Assembly (NCBI GenBank): GCA_964006375.1
Contig: OZ023267.1
Span: forward strand, 16,565,471-16,629,470
Reading direction: 5' to 3'
From: Tillus elongatus
Taxonomy: Eukaryota; Arthropoda; Insecta; Coleoptera; Cleridae
Length of the DNA stretch: 64,000 bases
How positions within the stretch are numbered: position 1 is the stretch's first letter; each line of letters begins with the position of its first letter. The notes under the pieces are model-generated. The model was not told the DNA's origin, made no database searches, and saw only the letters and a list, made by a program, of their open reading frames with translations. Positions 1 to 13,069 of this stretch are shown one piece after another. The position numbers and the translations under genes are program-made.

Positions 1-588
1 GGGCTATTCAGAATTCGTATTGACTCGTGTAACTGGGTAGAGTCACGTAAGATTGCCCCAATAAAAACGCCTAATATTTTGATGGAGATTTTTAACAGAA
101 TAAATCAAGGCAGCCAGTTATGTTATAATTTTAATAGAGGTTTATATTTATTACATGATTTCATGAATGTGGTTAATTCATCAAGTTTTCCTCGGCCTAC
201 ACGGTATATCAACAATGGGAGATTGGCTGAAGATATACATTGTTACGTTTTCATTTTAGTTGGTTCTCTCAATGAAGCTATTGTGTACGCCGTAACTGAT
301 CTTATCACCTTTTAAATATATTACACCTATATGAACGCATTGATCAATCACGACATGACATTATTTATGAAGTCTATGAAAGGCAATAACTTTCACAAAA
401 GGCTGATTTTCAACACTGATTATAGTTACGCTTGCAAGAGGAAATATCTAATATATTTGTAATATTGAGAAAACTTATTTTTATAAGTTCAAAGTTAAAA
501 AAAATGTTTTGTAGTAAATTACAAACTTATAAAGTTGCTCAAAGTATTGCAGATCACTACAAGCAATCTATCCGATTCAGATTGCACA
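1..588. other. AT-rich flank, nothing recognised
   Basis: No convincing coding sequence, RNA gene or known repeat is visible. The short open frames lack any recognisable motif. The segment ends where the first mariner-like element begins. Confidence 0.5.
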
Positions 589-2477
589 CAGGGTGGCGCA
601 TTGAAAACGAAACAGAACGATTTTCGTCCAGAGAATTTTTTTTTAAGAAACGCTGAAACACGTTAATTTCAATATTGAGGGGGACATCTTTTGACATAAA
701 ACTCAACTTTGTCACATCAACCCCTTAAGTGTGATAACAACCCTTATATTTTAAATAGGGAACATGGGTCAAGTGTTACATCATTTGAAAGCTCTGAATT
801 CAGCACACTAATTTATTTGGAAGTTTTATCAACTCGTTTAAAAATTATTCACAGTTGGAGTTGCAAGAACGTATACCATTCATTGTGATAAGAAATGCAC
901 TAATTAGTCAATTTTTCGTTAAAAAAACTAAAAGACAAAACCAAACGTTCAAAAATGTTTATTCAGTTAAGTAAGTGTTCAAATTGTTGACTACCGGCTT
1001 CCATACAAAAGTACAAATTTTGTTCAAAACAAGCTCTGGCATTCTGGAGCATTTGTGGAGTTATTAGACGACATTATTTAACAATGCGTCGTCGTAATTT
1101 ATCCAGAGACTCCGGTTTTGTTGCTTAAATTCTACTCTTTAAATGGCCCCATAGAAAGAAGTCTAAAGGAGTTAAATCCGGTGATCTAGGGGGCCACTCA
1201 ATAGCAGCTCTACGCCCAATCCACTGCTCTGGAAACTCTCTGTTCAAAAACTCCCTAACACGTTGTGAAAAATGCGGAGGAGCTGCATCTTGCTGAAACA
1301 CTAATTGATTTTCTTGATGGCGATCATCATTTTCAACAATATCAATTAGTAGAGGGTAAACGATATCTTCTAGTAGCTCCAAATACGTTTCGCCAATCAA
1401 ATTGCCATCAAGAAAAATTGGTCCGATTAAACGGTCTCCAAAAATTCCAGTCCAGACATTCAATTTCTGTGGAGTTTGGGTGTGGAGTTCTTGGAAATTT
1501 CTTGGATTATTATCTGTCTAATAACGACCATTATGACGATTGACTATAGAGTTTAACAAAAACGTACACTCGTCTGAAAAACAGATATTGAACAGAAAGT
1601 TCCCGTTATCAGCTATTCGTGCAGTCATAACAAAATCATCTTCATTCAGTTGTTGTACAAGATGAATTTTAAACGGGTGAAATTTATGATGCTTCAATTG
1701 TCGCTGAATAGTTCTTCTTTTAATGTTTGAAATAGTGGCCAATTTTCTTGTGCTCAAAGTTGGGTCTGCAGCAATTTGTCCTGAAACTTCAATCTCGGTA
1801 GTCTCATTTCTAACCGGAAATTCACGTTTAGGATCCCGTTTTTTGTTGGCTACTGAACCACTTTGTCGAAATTTTGCAACTAACTCCAAAACTTATTTTC
1901 TGTTAACATGTCTGTTCGGATGTCGTTCATTAAACAAATTTGCGGTACGGTTGGCACAGTCATCTTTTTTGAAAAAAAGAGTAACTATTTCAACTCTTTC
2001 TTCTACAGAATACAACATTGTGAAATTAGTTTTCGGTAGTACTATTAAGTATCAAACCGACCGATAAACTGAAATAATAAACCGCATTTCTTTCATTCCG
2101 ATAAGAAATGTTCTGGTAGTCTGTTTACAAACCAACAAAACATTGACTATCAGCACATTTCTTATCACAATGAGTGAAATACGTTTTTGCATCTTCAACT
2201 GTGAATAATTTTTAAACGAGTTGATAAAACTTTAAAAAAAATTAGTGTGCTGAAATCAGAAAAGAAAGAGCTTTGAAGTGATGTAAGACTCGGCCCATGT
2301 TCCCTACTTAAAATATAAGGGTTGTTATCACCACCCTTAAGGGGTTTAAGTGAGCAAGTTGAGTTTTATGTCAAAACATGTCCCCCTCAATATAAAAATT
2401 TACGTCTTTCGGCGTTTCTTTAAAAAAAAATTCCCTGGACGCAAATCGGTCTGTTTCGTTTTCAATGCTCCACCCTA
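589..2477 (-). mobile_element. mariner-like element, copy A
   Basis: The DNA transposon is bounded by CAGGGTGGCGCATTG at 589 and the inverted end CAATGCTCCACCCTA at 2477. The terminal inverted repeats are long, at least 200 bp: the same text (TTGAAAACGAAACAG, the CCCCTTAAG block, the AAATATAAGGGTTGTTATC block) occurs in mirror image at both ends. A TA follows the right end at 2478-2479; the left flank reads CA, so that side of the target duplication has decayed. Two further copies lie at 33732-37149 and 56346-58189. The transposase inside runs on the minus strand and is broken. Confidence 0.9.
963..2018 (-). pseudogene. mariner-like transposase, broken (copy A)
   Basis: This is a cut-and-paste transposase of the Tc1/mariner superfamily. 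The start ATG (2018) is preceded by ATTTCACA, as in the two other copies. The N-terminal helix-turn-helix region reads ERVEIVTLFF...NRTANLFNERHPNRH. The catalytic core shows the first Asp in CFSDECTFLLN, the second in VFQQDAAPPHF and the third in PPRSPDLTPLDFFLWG. I count 36 residues between the second and third Asp. A TAA replaces a Tyr codon after VNRK, a TAG replaces Trp after NRHNGRY, and the C-terminal part past residue ~300 is frame-disrupted. The stop TGA is at 963-965. The gene cannot make full-length transposase. Confidence 0.85.
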
Positions 2478-2557
2478 TATAATGACCCTATATAAAAGTC
2501 TCGGCGCAGCATGTGCGTTATGGTAGTGAATTTTCATATACATTACAGAAAATCAGG

Positions 2558-2805
<248 letters not shown>

Positions 2806-4590
2806 CAGGGGAACTCCCTGTCGCCGGTGTGGTTCTGCTTTGCACTGAACCCAATGTCGACTCTGAGCCGGGTATAAACTCAATATGAAAAACCGAAGAA
2901 GAATATCCCACTTACTATACATGGATGAACTTAAATTATACTCTGAGACAGAAGATCAGCTCCACTCACCGACTAATACCGCTAAAATCTTTAGCAATGA
3001 TATAAAAATGTCGTTTGGACTCGACAAATGTGCGATAGTCAACGTCAGGAGAGGGGAAGTTGAAGGTCACTAACAGCCCTTCTGCGATATTGAACAACTA
3101 CCTCCTGAAGAGACATACCGCTACCTAGGGAGTCCTAAAAGCGGGCGCGTGCATCATGGCCGGCTAAAGCGAGAGTTTCAGGAGAAATATAGGAAGCGAG
3201 TCACGAAGCTCATAAATACTTAGCTTTCCGGAGGTAACATCTGTTCTGCTACCAACTCATGGGCGGTACCAATATTGACTTACTCTTTTGGAGTTGTCAA
3301 ATGGTCTAACATCGACTTGGATGGACTGGACAGGCTCAAGGGAAGGTTTCTTACGAAATTCCGGATCTGTTAGAAGACTTCACACACCTCGGAAAGAAGG
3401 CAGCAGAGGATAAATTCATATAAAGAACCTCTGCTTTAATCAATAAATAAACATGCGACAGAGTTTTCTTGCATCGCAAGATGAACTGATGAAGTTGGTG
3501 GTGTGCGAGGATAAGGATTATACTCTACTTACGCTGGGTCAGTGCAACTGTAAGTTGGACGTCCCAGCTGATCAGGACAGTATGGTCCAGTGGAGTGACC
3601 AGGCTATGCATGGAAGGTACTTCAAACACCTGCAGGCCGATAATGCTGATAAAACCTCTTCGCTTATGTGGTTGGTTGGGGGGCAACTCTACCCGGAGAC
3701 AGAGGGTTTTGTGATGGCCATTGATGATAGGGTTCTAAAAACTACGATAAGCATTGCCTAAAATTAGTAGTGGTAGATAAATGTCGAAAATGCGCAGCTG
3801 TTGGGGAGACCATTGAACACGTCATGGCAGCATGTCCTGTCCTCTCAGACTCAGCTTACTTAGGCAGGAATAACCAGCTCGCTAAGACCATCTATCAACA
3901 AATCGCTTTGAAATACAGCCTCCTGAATCCGTCAGCAACACCAGCCTACTACAAGTATTCTCCGGAGGCGGTGCTGGAGTTGGCGTACTTTCTCATGTAC
4001 TGGGATAGACCCTTGATAACGGACTGCACTGTGGACTTCAATAGGCCAGACATTGTCTTGATAAATAAACAGATGAGGCTTGCTGTGATCATAGATATTG
4101 CCGTATCGCTGTTCCATCACATTTAGAAAACAGAAATTGAAAAGATTACCAAGTATGAAAACTTGGCATATTAAATTTTTTTAAAGTATGGAAGCAGCAG
4201 AAGGTGGCTATATATCATTTCGTAATATCGGCGGAAGGAATAGTCACCAAAAATTTTATGGCAAATCTGAAGGGATTCGGATTACCAAATAACATCTTCA
4301 ACATGGGCAGAGGGCGGTTCTGCTGCAAACATGTCACATAGTCCCAAAATTCCTCAGTTGAGTGGCGACCTCAAACACGTCTGCTCTGTTGAAGCACCGG
4401 AAGTCAGACTGCAATGGTAAGATCGGCATAATGGGATATGATGAATTTCACCCTCATCCACCGAGCCGAGCCCCAACGTCGAGCGCGGGGGGTCGGTCAA
4501 AAGGTTTCCAGTAGTAATACTGAGAAAATGTTATGATTATATCAATTAATAATAATAATAATAATCATAATAATAATAATAATAATGGGT
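2806..4590 (+). mobile_element. R2-type non-LTR retrotransposon fragment (5' truncated)
   Basis: This decayed LINE begins inside the reverse transcriptase (QGNSLSPVWFCFALNP at 2806) and keeps the catalytic strand as YMDEL, where the expected YMDDL has Asp changed to Glu. Thumb and linker follow (FGLDKCAIVNVRR, YRYLGSPKSG, AVPILTYSFGVVKWSN), then a CxxC...HxxxxC knuckle (CRKCAAVGETIEHVMAAC at 3782-3835). A PD...D restriction-like endonuclease signature (RPDIVLINK...VIIDIAV) ends near 4110. Several stops and a frameshift near 3740, just before the knuckle, break it. The 3' UTR is GC-rich (4440-4500) and ends in an (AAT)n tail. The family is the one usually labelled 'type-1 retrotransposable element R2' in arthropods. 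Target specificity cannot be judged because the 5' end is missing. Confidence 0.85.
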
Positions 4591-5290
4591 TATAAGTGTG
4601 CTGAAGATCTATAAGATCGATACTTACATCCTGAGGTTCCATGAAAACACAATGTATACCTGGAGAACAAAAATTCTGTTACGGGTACAAACGGGCGATA
4701 ATATCATAACCAGCACGGTACCAATTAGAAGAGGTATATTTCAAGGTGACTTGCTAAGCCTATTGTGGTTCTGCCTCGCATTGAATCCACTATCAAACCG
4801 CCTTAACTCCACCAGATATGGCTTTAGTATAGAAAACAATGGCAGAGAGCAAATGAGGCCAAATCATCTGCTGTATATGGATGATCTTAAACTGATGGGT
4901 TCCTCAAAGAATCACCTGGTACAACCCCTTAAAATCGAGGAAGGGTTTTCCAGAGATATTGACATGAAGTTTGGGCTTGACAAATGCCGCACTTTATGTG
5001 TAGTCAGAGGGAAAATACAACCAGGTGTATATGAAATGCAGAACGGACAGCAAATAGCTTCGATGGATGTAAAAGAGTGTTATAAATACCTATGAAAATA
5101 AACCACTCGGTAATGCAAAACGGTCTGACAAATGAGTTTACGAAACGAGTTAAGCAGGTGGTGCGAGAACATCTTAACAGCAGGAACTTGACTCAGGCTC
5201 TTAATACATATGCATTTTTTGCTGTTAGCTATTCATTTCTGATTGTAAACTGGAGTAAAGCGAACATATAAAATCTACAACGGAGGGTGG
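4591..5290 (+). mobile_element. second R2-type LINE fragment, reverse transcriptase region
   Basis: An open stretch from about 4598 to 5095 (165 codons) covers reverse transcriptase fingers to palm: VPIRRGIFQGDLLS, WFCLALNPLSNRLN, the intact catalytic motif LLYMDDLKL and FGLDKCRTLCVV. After a TGA at 5093-5095 the homology continues through EFTKRVKQVVREHL, NTYAFF and NWSKANI to about 5290, where the sequence switches to a hAT transposase. It is collinear with the fragment just upstream but only about 50% similar by eye, so it is a separate, diverged copy. No endonuclease part remains. Confidence 0.82.
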
Positions 5291-5299
5291 GAACACAAA

Positions 5300-5708
5300 A
5301 TCCAAAAAGCAAGACACCCGTGGTGCTACCAGCCGCTGTACTTGAAGCACATCCTGGAAGTTCTGAGGCCAGTGATGTCGATATATTGTGGGAATCTTTG
5401 GACAACAAAATAACGCAGTCAACTGATATAATGACCTCATCACCCACTACAAAAGCGATTCTGACAGTGAAATAATATTTATCCATGCCAAATGTACTTC
5501 GCTCCATCAATCTACTTTCCTTTGGTCAAAAAACAAACATTTATTTCCTGAATTGCACAGAATGCACACAAAGTATCTTTGTGCACCGGCTACATCTGTA
5601 CCTTCTGAAAGGATACTTTCCAAAACTGGTCTTATAACAAATGCAAGAAGGAATCGACTTTCGGGCAAAAGTTCGGACCAGATTATATTTTTAAAGACAA
5701 ACTTGTAG
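5300..5708 (+). pseudogene. hAT transposase C-terminal remnant
   Basis: This is the dimerisation region of a hAT-superfamily transposase. The upstream part reads ILWESLDNKI...TTKAILTVK, a stop (TAA) interrupts, and the signature block follows after a frame change: FPELHRMHTKYLCAPATSVPSE, ERILSKTGLITNARRNRLSG, DQIIFLKTNL and the terminal TAG at 5706-5708. The 'ATSVPSER-x-S-x-TG' motif is diagnostic of the hAT C terminus. It directly follows the LINE fragment, so one element probably inserted into or was joined to the other. The BED finger and catalytic core are absent. Confidence 0.85.
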
Positions 5709-5944
5709 TGGAGATTTAAAACTATTTAATTGTTTCTGCATGGATTCCAGTTTTATCTAATTTTATTCTATTTTTTTTTTATTTCATAAAACTAAAAATT
5801 AATTAAACGAATGTTGAAACGTAAGTAACATAACCTTTTATTTTTCATTTTTGTTTTTTACATTTTGTTATTGTTGATATCGAAATCATTTTGGCGATTA
5901 ATAAGGAAAAACAACCGCTACGTTTATAATTTGGCAGATAACTT
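5709..5944. other. AT-rich spacer
   Basis: T- and A-rich sequence without recognisable genes or repeats. It may include the 3' UTR of the hAT remnant. Confidence 0.4.
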
Positions 5945-6849
<905 letters not shown>

Positions 6850-6850
<1 letters not shown>

Positions 6851-8290
6851 TTGGTATTGAATTTTTGGTAAATTTGCAGATTAGCTCCCAAACGCTTTTT
6901 AAAAAACTGTTTTCAGAAGCCTGCCTAGGGTCCCCCTAGATTCACAAAACCCAAGAAAAATTTCTTGTTCATACCCCCAAGGAAGTTACGGGACCAGGAG
7001 TGAATAGGGGTGCTGGGCGGGGCAAGTAGTAAAAAGGAAATATGAGCAGAGAATCCGAATAAAACCGGCTTGAAAGTTGTCTTTTTCACATCTTGAAGCC
7101 ATGTTCCCCTGCCTACCCCGCACAGCACCCCTATTCCACCAAAAAAATTCTTGTTTACACTCCCATGAAGTAACGGGACCAGGAGTCAGTAGGGGTGTTT
7201 AATTTTTTTTAGCTAATCTTCGTAGAACAAATTCGTTAATGCATTTTTGAATTTTTTATCGAAATACGATGCGTTTGTAACAAAAAGATCTAGACGCAGT
7301 AAGTGCGTTTTGGTAGAGAATTTTCGGTAACTTTGCAGTTTAGCTCCCGAACGCTTTTCAAAACACTGTTTTCAGAAACCTGCCATTTTTATGGAAATTC
7401 ACTTCCATAACACATTTGCTGCATCTAGACTTTTGAAAAATGTTTATATATTTTCAAACAATAAATTTATTTCGATGAAATATGGTACATTGTTTCTACT
7501 ATATAGGCAACCAAGTTTGATGCCTGCTTTAATCAAAGAAAGACATTTGCTATTAAAAATATTTTAAAGAAAATTCGCTACCATAACGCACTTGCTGCGT
7601 CCAGAGATTTTTAAATATGAATTAGGTTTCCTTCGGAAAATATTTTGTAACTTTAATGAAATTTGTAATACAAGTTTCTTTTAAAGAGACTTACACTATC
7701 TACAGATATAGCAAATTTAAATTTTTTAGCTTAATACAAAATTGAGTTTTGGTCATTTTTCTCAACAAAAGTTACACAAGTTTTTTTGATAATAGAGAGA
7801 TATCGATGGTAACATTTTCGAAGGAATTCCTCAAATGTGCGCGTATTATAACTTTTAAAATCGATCTTCAAGGTCTGTGTAAGTTTAAAGTATAATTTCG
7901 GTAATATGCCGTGTAATAGTAGTGTACAATTCTTACGAAAATTTACTACTAAAGCGCACTTGCTGCGTCCCGAAATTTTTTAAGGTCAGTTCAGAATCGG
8001 CGAAATTGTGAGTCTTTGAATTTTCAGATTTTTATGCAAAAACAAGAGTATTATGACGTCATTTATTGCCATGGTTTTACATTTTCTTTAGCTCTCATGG
8101 CAAATATTAAATGTATAATTTCAAATTTAAATACAAAGCTTTACTTGAGACGTTTTTTTCTTAGCTAATTTATCAGTTTGTGAATATGCATACTATTTTC
8201 CGCTATGATCCAGAACTTTGGAGCGTTGATGCACTAAGAGCTTTCTTTATATTATGCATTGGCACGAAGTAGACTGGAATATGCCTGTGT
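6850..8290. repeat. Fragments of (TA)n-family 5' ends and CCCC-rich repeat
   Basis: No gene is seen. The stretch holds repeated 5'-end motifs of the (TA)n family (GACGCAGTAAGTGCG at 7295, its inverse near 7410, 7580 and 7960). It also has a repeat around 6900-7200 built on AGAAGCCTGCCTAGGG, ACCCCCAAGGAAGTTACGGG and ACCAGGAGTGAATAGGGG. The same module recurs at 63440-63960. The remainder is T-rich filler. Confidence 0.6.
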
Positions 8291-8434
8291 GACGTGGTCA
8301 ATTTTAGTGAATTTTCTTAGAAAAAATTCACTAATGAGGAGATCTCGACTTTTGAATTTTGAAAAAATTTCTTCAAATGAGCGCGATATAGGACCCCTAG
8401 AACCCATATCCGGGGTCAGTTTCAATTTTTATAT

Positions 8435-8588
<154 letters not shown>

Positions 8589-8596
8589 CACACCGA

Positions 8597-9022
8597 TAAC
8601 TCAAAAAATAATGGGCCGATTTTGATAAAATTTGGCATGTAGCTTTCTTTTGTAAATGGCTTGGATAAGTTTGTTAGCCAGGAAAATCTGACGAGGTTTT
8701 CCGGGAAAATTTTGAGTTTTCATTCGAAAAAAATTCTTATCTCAAAAAGTAATTAGCCGATTTTAATAAAATTTGGCATGTACCTTTCTTTTGTAAATGG
8801 CTTTGACAAGTTTGTTAGTCAAGAAAATCGGACGAGGTTTTCCGGGAAAATTTTGAGTTTTCATTCGAAAAAAAATTTTATCTGAAAGAATAATAGGCCG
8901 ATTTTGATTAAATTTGGCATGTACCTTCCTTTTGTAAATGACTTTGACAAGTTCGTTAATCAAAAAAATCGGACGAGGTTTTTTGGGAAAACTTTGAGTT
9001 TTAATTTGAAAAAAAATTTATC
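8597..9022. repeat. Three tandem copies of a ~140-bp block
   Basis: Units begin near 8597, 8740 and 8880. Each carries GGCCGATTTTGAT/TAAATTTGGCATGTA, a CTTTTGTAAATGGCTT core, a GAAAATCGGACGAGGTTTTC stretch and a run of A. They diverge slightly from each other. The unit is the same module that follows (TA)n once in other family members, so it was amplified locally. Confidence 0.85.
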
Positions 9023-9396
9023 TTAAAAAATAAGAAATCTATGATAACCAAATTTGGTAGGTAGGTTTACGATATAAAAAGTAAACTATACACCAAAATT
9101 TAGATTTCTATGTTACAAGAAAAAAAAGTTATAATAAAATATTTTGTGCCAGATCATTTCTACGAAAATTCACTACCATAACGCACTTGCTGCGTCCAGG
9201 CTTTTTATGAATGCGATAGCAATAATATTGATCAGGTGCAGAGGAAATTCTTCATGTGATTGTTTTACATGATTTACGGCTTCTACCCACCAAGACATTC
9301 AGAATTATAACGAGCTGTTACTTTGCGCTGTGCGCTGGTATGAAGTGCTGAGAATATGTGTGGAGATATTATTTTAGGAACTAAGGAATAAAAAAG

Positions 9397-10072
9397 TCTG
9401 GAGGCAGCAAGAGCCTTATGGTAGTGAATTTTCAAAAAAAATGTTTTTAATAGGAAATATGATTTTTTTAAAGAAAGCTTGCATCAAAGTTGGTTACCAG
9501 TCTAACCTATATAGGAGAAACAATGTACCATTTTTCATCAAAATAACTTTATTGTTCGAAAATGTACAAAAATCTTCCCAAAATAAACTTAAAATGTGCT
9601 CAAAAAACTGGTTTACTGGCCAATAAACCTTAGGTTAATAGTAAATTAAGCTATCGGAAGAAACATTTTGTGAAAAATCGCTACCATAACGCGCTTGCTG
9701 AGTCCCGAATTTATTTTCTTCCAAACATGCATTATCTTTCGATGGAACATGCAAAAATTGCAATAATATAAGGCGTGTTCGATTAGGAAAAAAATTTCAG
9801 CACCAGCGACTCATGGGCCACCTGTGATTGTAAAAATAATTTTATAAGATGCAGCTCCAGACATCGTATAATGAACATATAAAAAATTTTCTCATATCTT
9901 TAAAATAATGGATATATTGAGCTTTATCCTAGGAATGCGTCACCCTGTATATATGCAAACAGATAAAAACTGAAACCAACCCGGATATGGGTTCTATGGG
10001 GCATACTTCGCGCTCATTTGAAGAAATCTTTTCAAAATTCAAAAGTCACTAAAATTGTATCCCACCCTACGA
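9397..10072 (+). mobile_element. Short (TA)n-family element, almost no TA tract
   Basis: The 5' end (GTCTGGAGGCAGCAAGAGCC...TGGTAGTGAATTTTC) starts at 9397. The inner inverted copy lies near 9680-9705, followed by the CACCAGCGACTCATGGGCC module, the GATATATTGAGCTTTA module and a vestigial TATATA at 9948. The 3' block ends near AAAGTCACTAAAA at 10072. The terminal hairpin is missing. Confidence 0.7.
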
Positions 10073-10380
10073 GTAAAATTGTGATGGCCAAAAATAAATA
10101 TGAATGTAAGAAGAAGAGCAGGCCTACATTTGTATTACAAATGTCAGAAAACAAAATGCTTATTTACATGTCACTTTGAAAGTAGATCTGACATTTATCA
10201 AAATAGGAACAATGTACCATATTTTATCATAATAATTATTTAAATTTAAATGTACAAAAATTTTCCGAAAATAAACTTTAAATGTTTCCGAGAAAACTGG
10301 TCTCCTAGCCAATGAATCTTAGGCTAACAGCAAATTGAGTTATTGAAATTTGAAACATTTAATGAAAATTCGGAACCAAA

Positions 10381-11082
10381 ACGCCCTTGCCGCGTTCGTA
10401 CAAAACTTTCCGAAAATAAAGTTAAATGTTGGTTTCCTAACCAAAAAAACCTTAATAGCAAATTTAGTTATTGAAATTTGAAGGATTTGATGAAAATTTG
10501 CTACCAAAACCAAACATGCAGCATTTTTCGATAAAAAATGCTAAAATGCAATAACGAATTTGTTCTACGAAAATTAGCTAAAAATTATAGACCGTTAAAC
10601 CATAAACTTCACCAAACCAACAGCGAAAGCATCAACCTAACTAAACCGACAGCCAAAGCCTCAGAGCAAGGGTCTATTTGAAATGAATTTTCTGTAAACA
10701 TTCTAGTAAAATGAAGGGCAATGACGGTTGAGTCTGAAACTAAAGGGTTCGCAGAACACTTTTCTTGCAACATTTTCTTTTCACAATCCGTATTTGTTTC
10801 ACGTTCTTTGCCTAAACATTGCCAATTTTGACGTGTTAAATTACGAGTTTGACGTTTTGGGGAAAACTCCAAAATTGGTTTTTTAGCTGCTCGTAAGTTT
10901 TTTGTCCTTAAACATGGAGACCCAAATTTTTATACATGGTTTACTCTTTGTAATACAAATACGCGTACCAAAGTTGATTGCCCACACTTTGTTATTTCCG
11001 GAGATATACATTTTTTTAGAAAGAAACCACAAAACTTTCCAGGAAAACACGTATCTCCCCATTCGTAATTTTTTTTTTAAAT
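10381..11082 (+). mobile_element. (TA)n-family fragment without TA tract
   Basis: It contains the ATTAGCTAAAAATTATAGACC module, the AAGGGTCTATTTGAAATGAA module, AACGTCAAA-like pairs and the TTTGTTATTTCCGGAGATAT module in family order. It ends near TTTAAATTCACTAAA at 11079. The TA tract and the CCGGGGTC block are deleted. Confidence 0.55.
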
Positions 11083-11750
11083 TCACTAAAAAAGAAAATT
11101 TGACTCACCAAGGACTTATGGGCCACCCTGTAATTGTAGAAATATTTTTTGAAGATGTAGTTCAAGACACCCTATAATAAATGTATACAATTTTTTTCGT
11201 ATCTTGCATAATAACAGATATATTGAGCTTTAAAGATTTTTTACGAAAATTCGACAAGAATGATATACCATTAACCGATAAACTCTATAGCCAACACTAC
11301 TGCCAAAGCATCAAAGAAAGGGTCTATTTGAAATGAATTTTCTGGGAATATTTTAGTAAAATGAAGGACAATGACGAGCGAAACTGAGACTTCAGGGTGT
11401 GTAAAACATTCTTCTTGAGACATTTTCCTTCCATAGGTCATATTAGTTTCAGGTTCATTGCCTAAATATTAGCAATTTTGACGTTTTAAATCACAACTTT
11501 GACGTTTTGAGGAAATCCCAAATTTATTTGTCTTTAAATGCCTGCAACTTCTTTGGCCTTTAACCTACAGAGCTAAATTTTGGTAGGTAACTTTTAACTA
11601 AATTTTTTTCGAAAGAAAACACAAAATTTTCCGGAAAAACCTTGGCGGATTTTCCTGGCTAACGAACTTATCCAAGCCACTTGCGAAAGGAATGCACTCA
11701 TTAAGTTTATCAAAATCGATCCATTATTTCTTTAGTTATAGGTGTGACAC

Positions 11751-11830
<80 letters not shown>

Positions 11831-11948
11831 AAATCCACCTCGCATTTGGGTTCCAGGAGTCCTAAATAGCGCAGATTTGAAGAATTTTTTTCAAAATTCA
11901 AAAGTCGGGATCTCCTCATTAGTCAATTTTTTTAAGAAAATTCACTAA
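11083..11948 (+). mobile_element. (TA)n-family element, 5' truncated
   Basis: It begins in the CACCAAGGACTTATGGGCC module and proceeds through AAGACACCCTATAAT, ATAACAGATATATTGAGCTTT, the CAAAGAAAGGGTCTATTTG block, the AACGTTTTGA block and ATCCAAGCCACTTGCGAAAG. It then has (TA)n at 11755-11822 and ends in the hairpin AGTCAATTTTTTTAAGAAAATTCACTAAAA. Order and orientation match the full copy at 47363-48738. Confidence 0.75.
11755..11822. repeat. (TA)n microsatellite
   Basis: About 68 bp of TA at the internal position of the surrounding family element. Confidence 0.95.
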
Positions 11949-13069
11949 AAGTCAACTACGGTCAGTTAAAAGACAAAGTAAATAAAATTACAACAGACAT
12001 GCTATTAGGTAATCGGTAACACCAGAAGTCGCCATTGTAAATAAAGCTGAAAAGTCGCAAACAAAGGTATATATCAGGTATAACTTGATTATGCCGGAGG
12101 TCTTTTCTTTTATCTGCACATTAAAGCTGTTAGTAGATGGGATTGGACACTCGCATACGAGAAATAATCCCTATCGATTCAGCTATTACAGAGATTTAGA
12201 CATATAGCCAAAACGATGACCACAAATCTTTCTGTATAGACGCATATTGAGTTCACCCTCTTCATAGCGCGTCTTTAAAACCTTTCTCACAAATATACGA
12301 GGTCATTCTGCAAGACGGTGCACAGTCCGCAGACACCAGTTTGTAGAAATCAATCGGAGTTTCAACTCCAGACCGTTCAAATTGCTTTTTCTTACTTTAT
12401 TCCGGTCGTTCAATACGTCTTCTTTCAACAGAAAACAGAACGGGAATATTTGTGAAGTGGGGCAGTACTCAGTGTGGATTGAGCCATTTGTCGGGATCAC
12501 TGACACTGTATCGCCTGTAAACATACAATTTCAACGAACATATAAATAAAGTTTCAACGTTACACCAATTCGCGGATCAGTTATCGAGCTCTGGATTTTC
12601 AAGCACCATATATTCTGTTTCAAGCAAACGACTATCTTCTTTTGATTCATATGCGACAATTCAACGTCTTAGCCGCTTGTTTACAAATGTCCAAGCACTT
12701 TCGTGCACATTTTTAGAGACATCCACATTTAAAGACAATCAACTTTCCCTATACTCGCTGAAAATAAAACAAGAAGAAACAATATCGAGAGATATATCTT
12801 GAGTTTTCGCACGTTCTCGTGCAATGAGATACATATCAAAAATGAAATATCGAGAGACATTTCAAATAACTTTGTTTGATGCAGAATGTAAACAAGGACA
12901 TTTGTATATTGCTGTTTTGCTGCAAGCTGCGACGTAATAACTTCTGTTTGTTTTTTACAACATTGGCGTCCGCTCTGTTTCTCTCCAGGAAACAAATCGG
13001 TTTTTCTGTAAAATATTTCTTGACTGGAGATGTATATAGTTTTCATTTTTAATATATAACTTTTTTATT
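11949..13069. other. Apparently single-copy sequence, no gene recognised
   Basis: Base composition is more balanced than the surroundings and no family repeat is visible. A minus-strand open stretch at 12729-13046 (105 codons) has no recognisable domain or splice context. It could contain host regulatory or exonic sequence, but nothing here supports a specific call. Confidence 0.4.

Noticed and set aside
8597..9022. CRISPR array
   Set aside because: The ~140-bp units are direct tandem repeats without short repeats and unique spacers, and the genome is eukaryotic.
12729..13046. 105-codon minus-strand frame in non-repetitive DNA
   Set aside because: No recognisable domain or signal; it cannot be distinguished from a chance open frame without transcripts.
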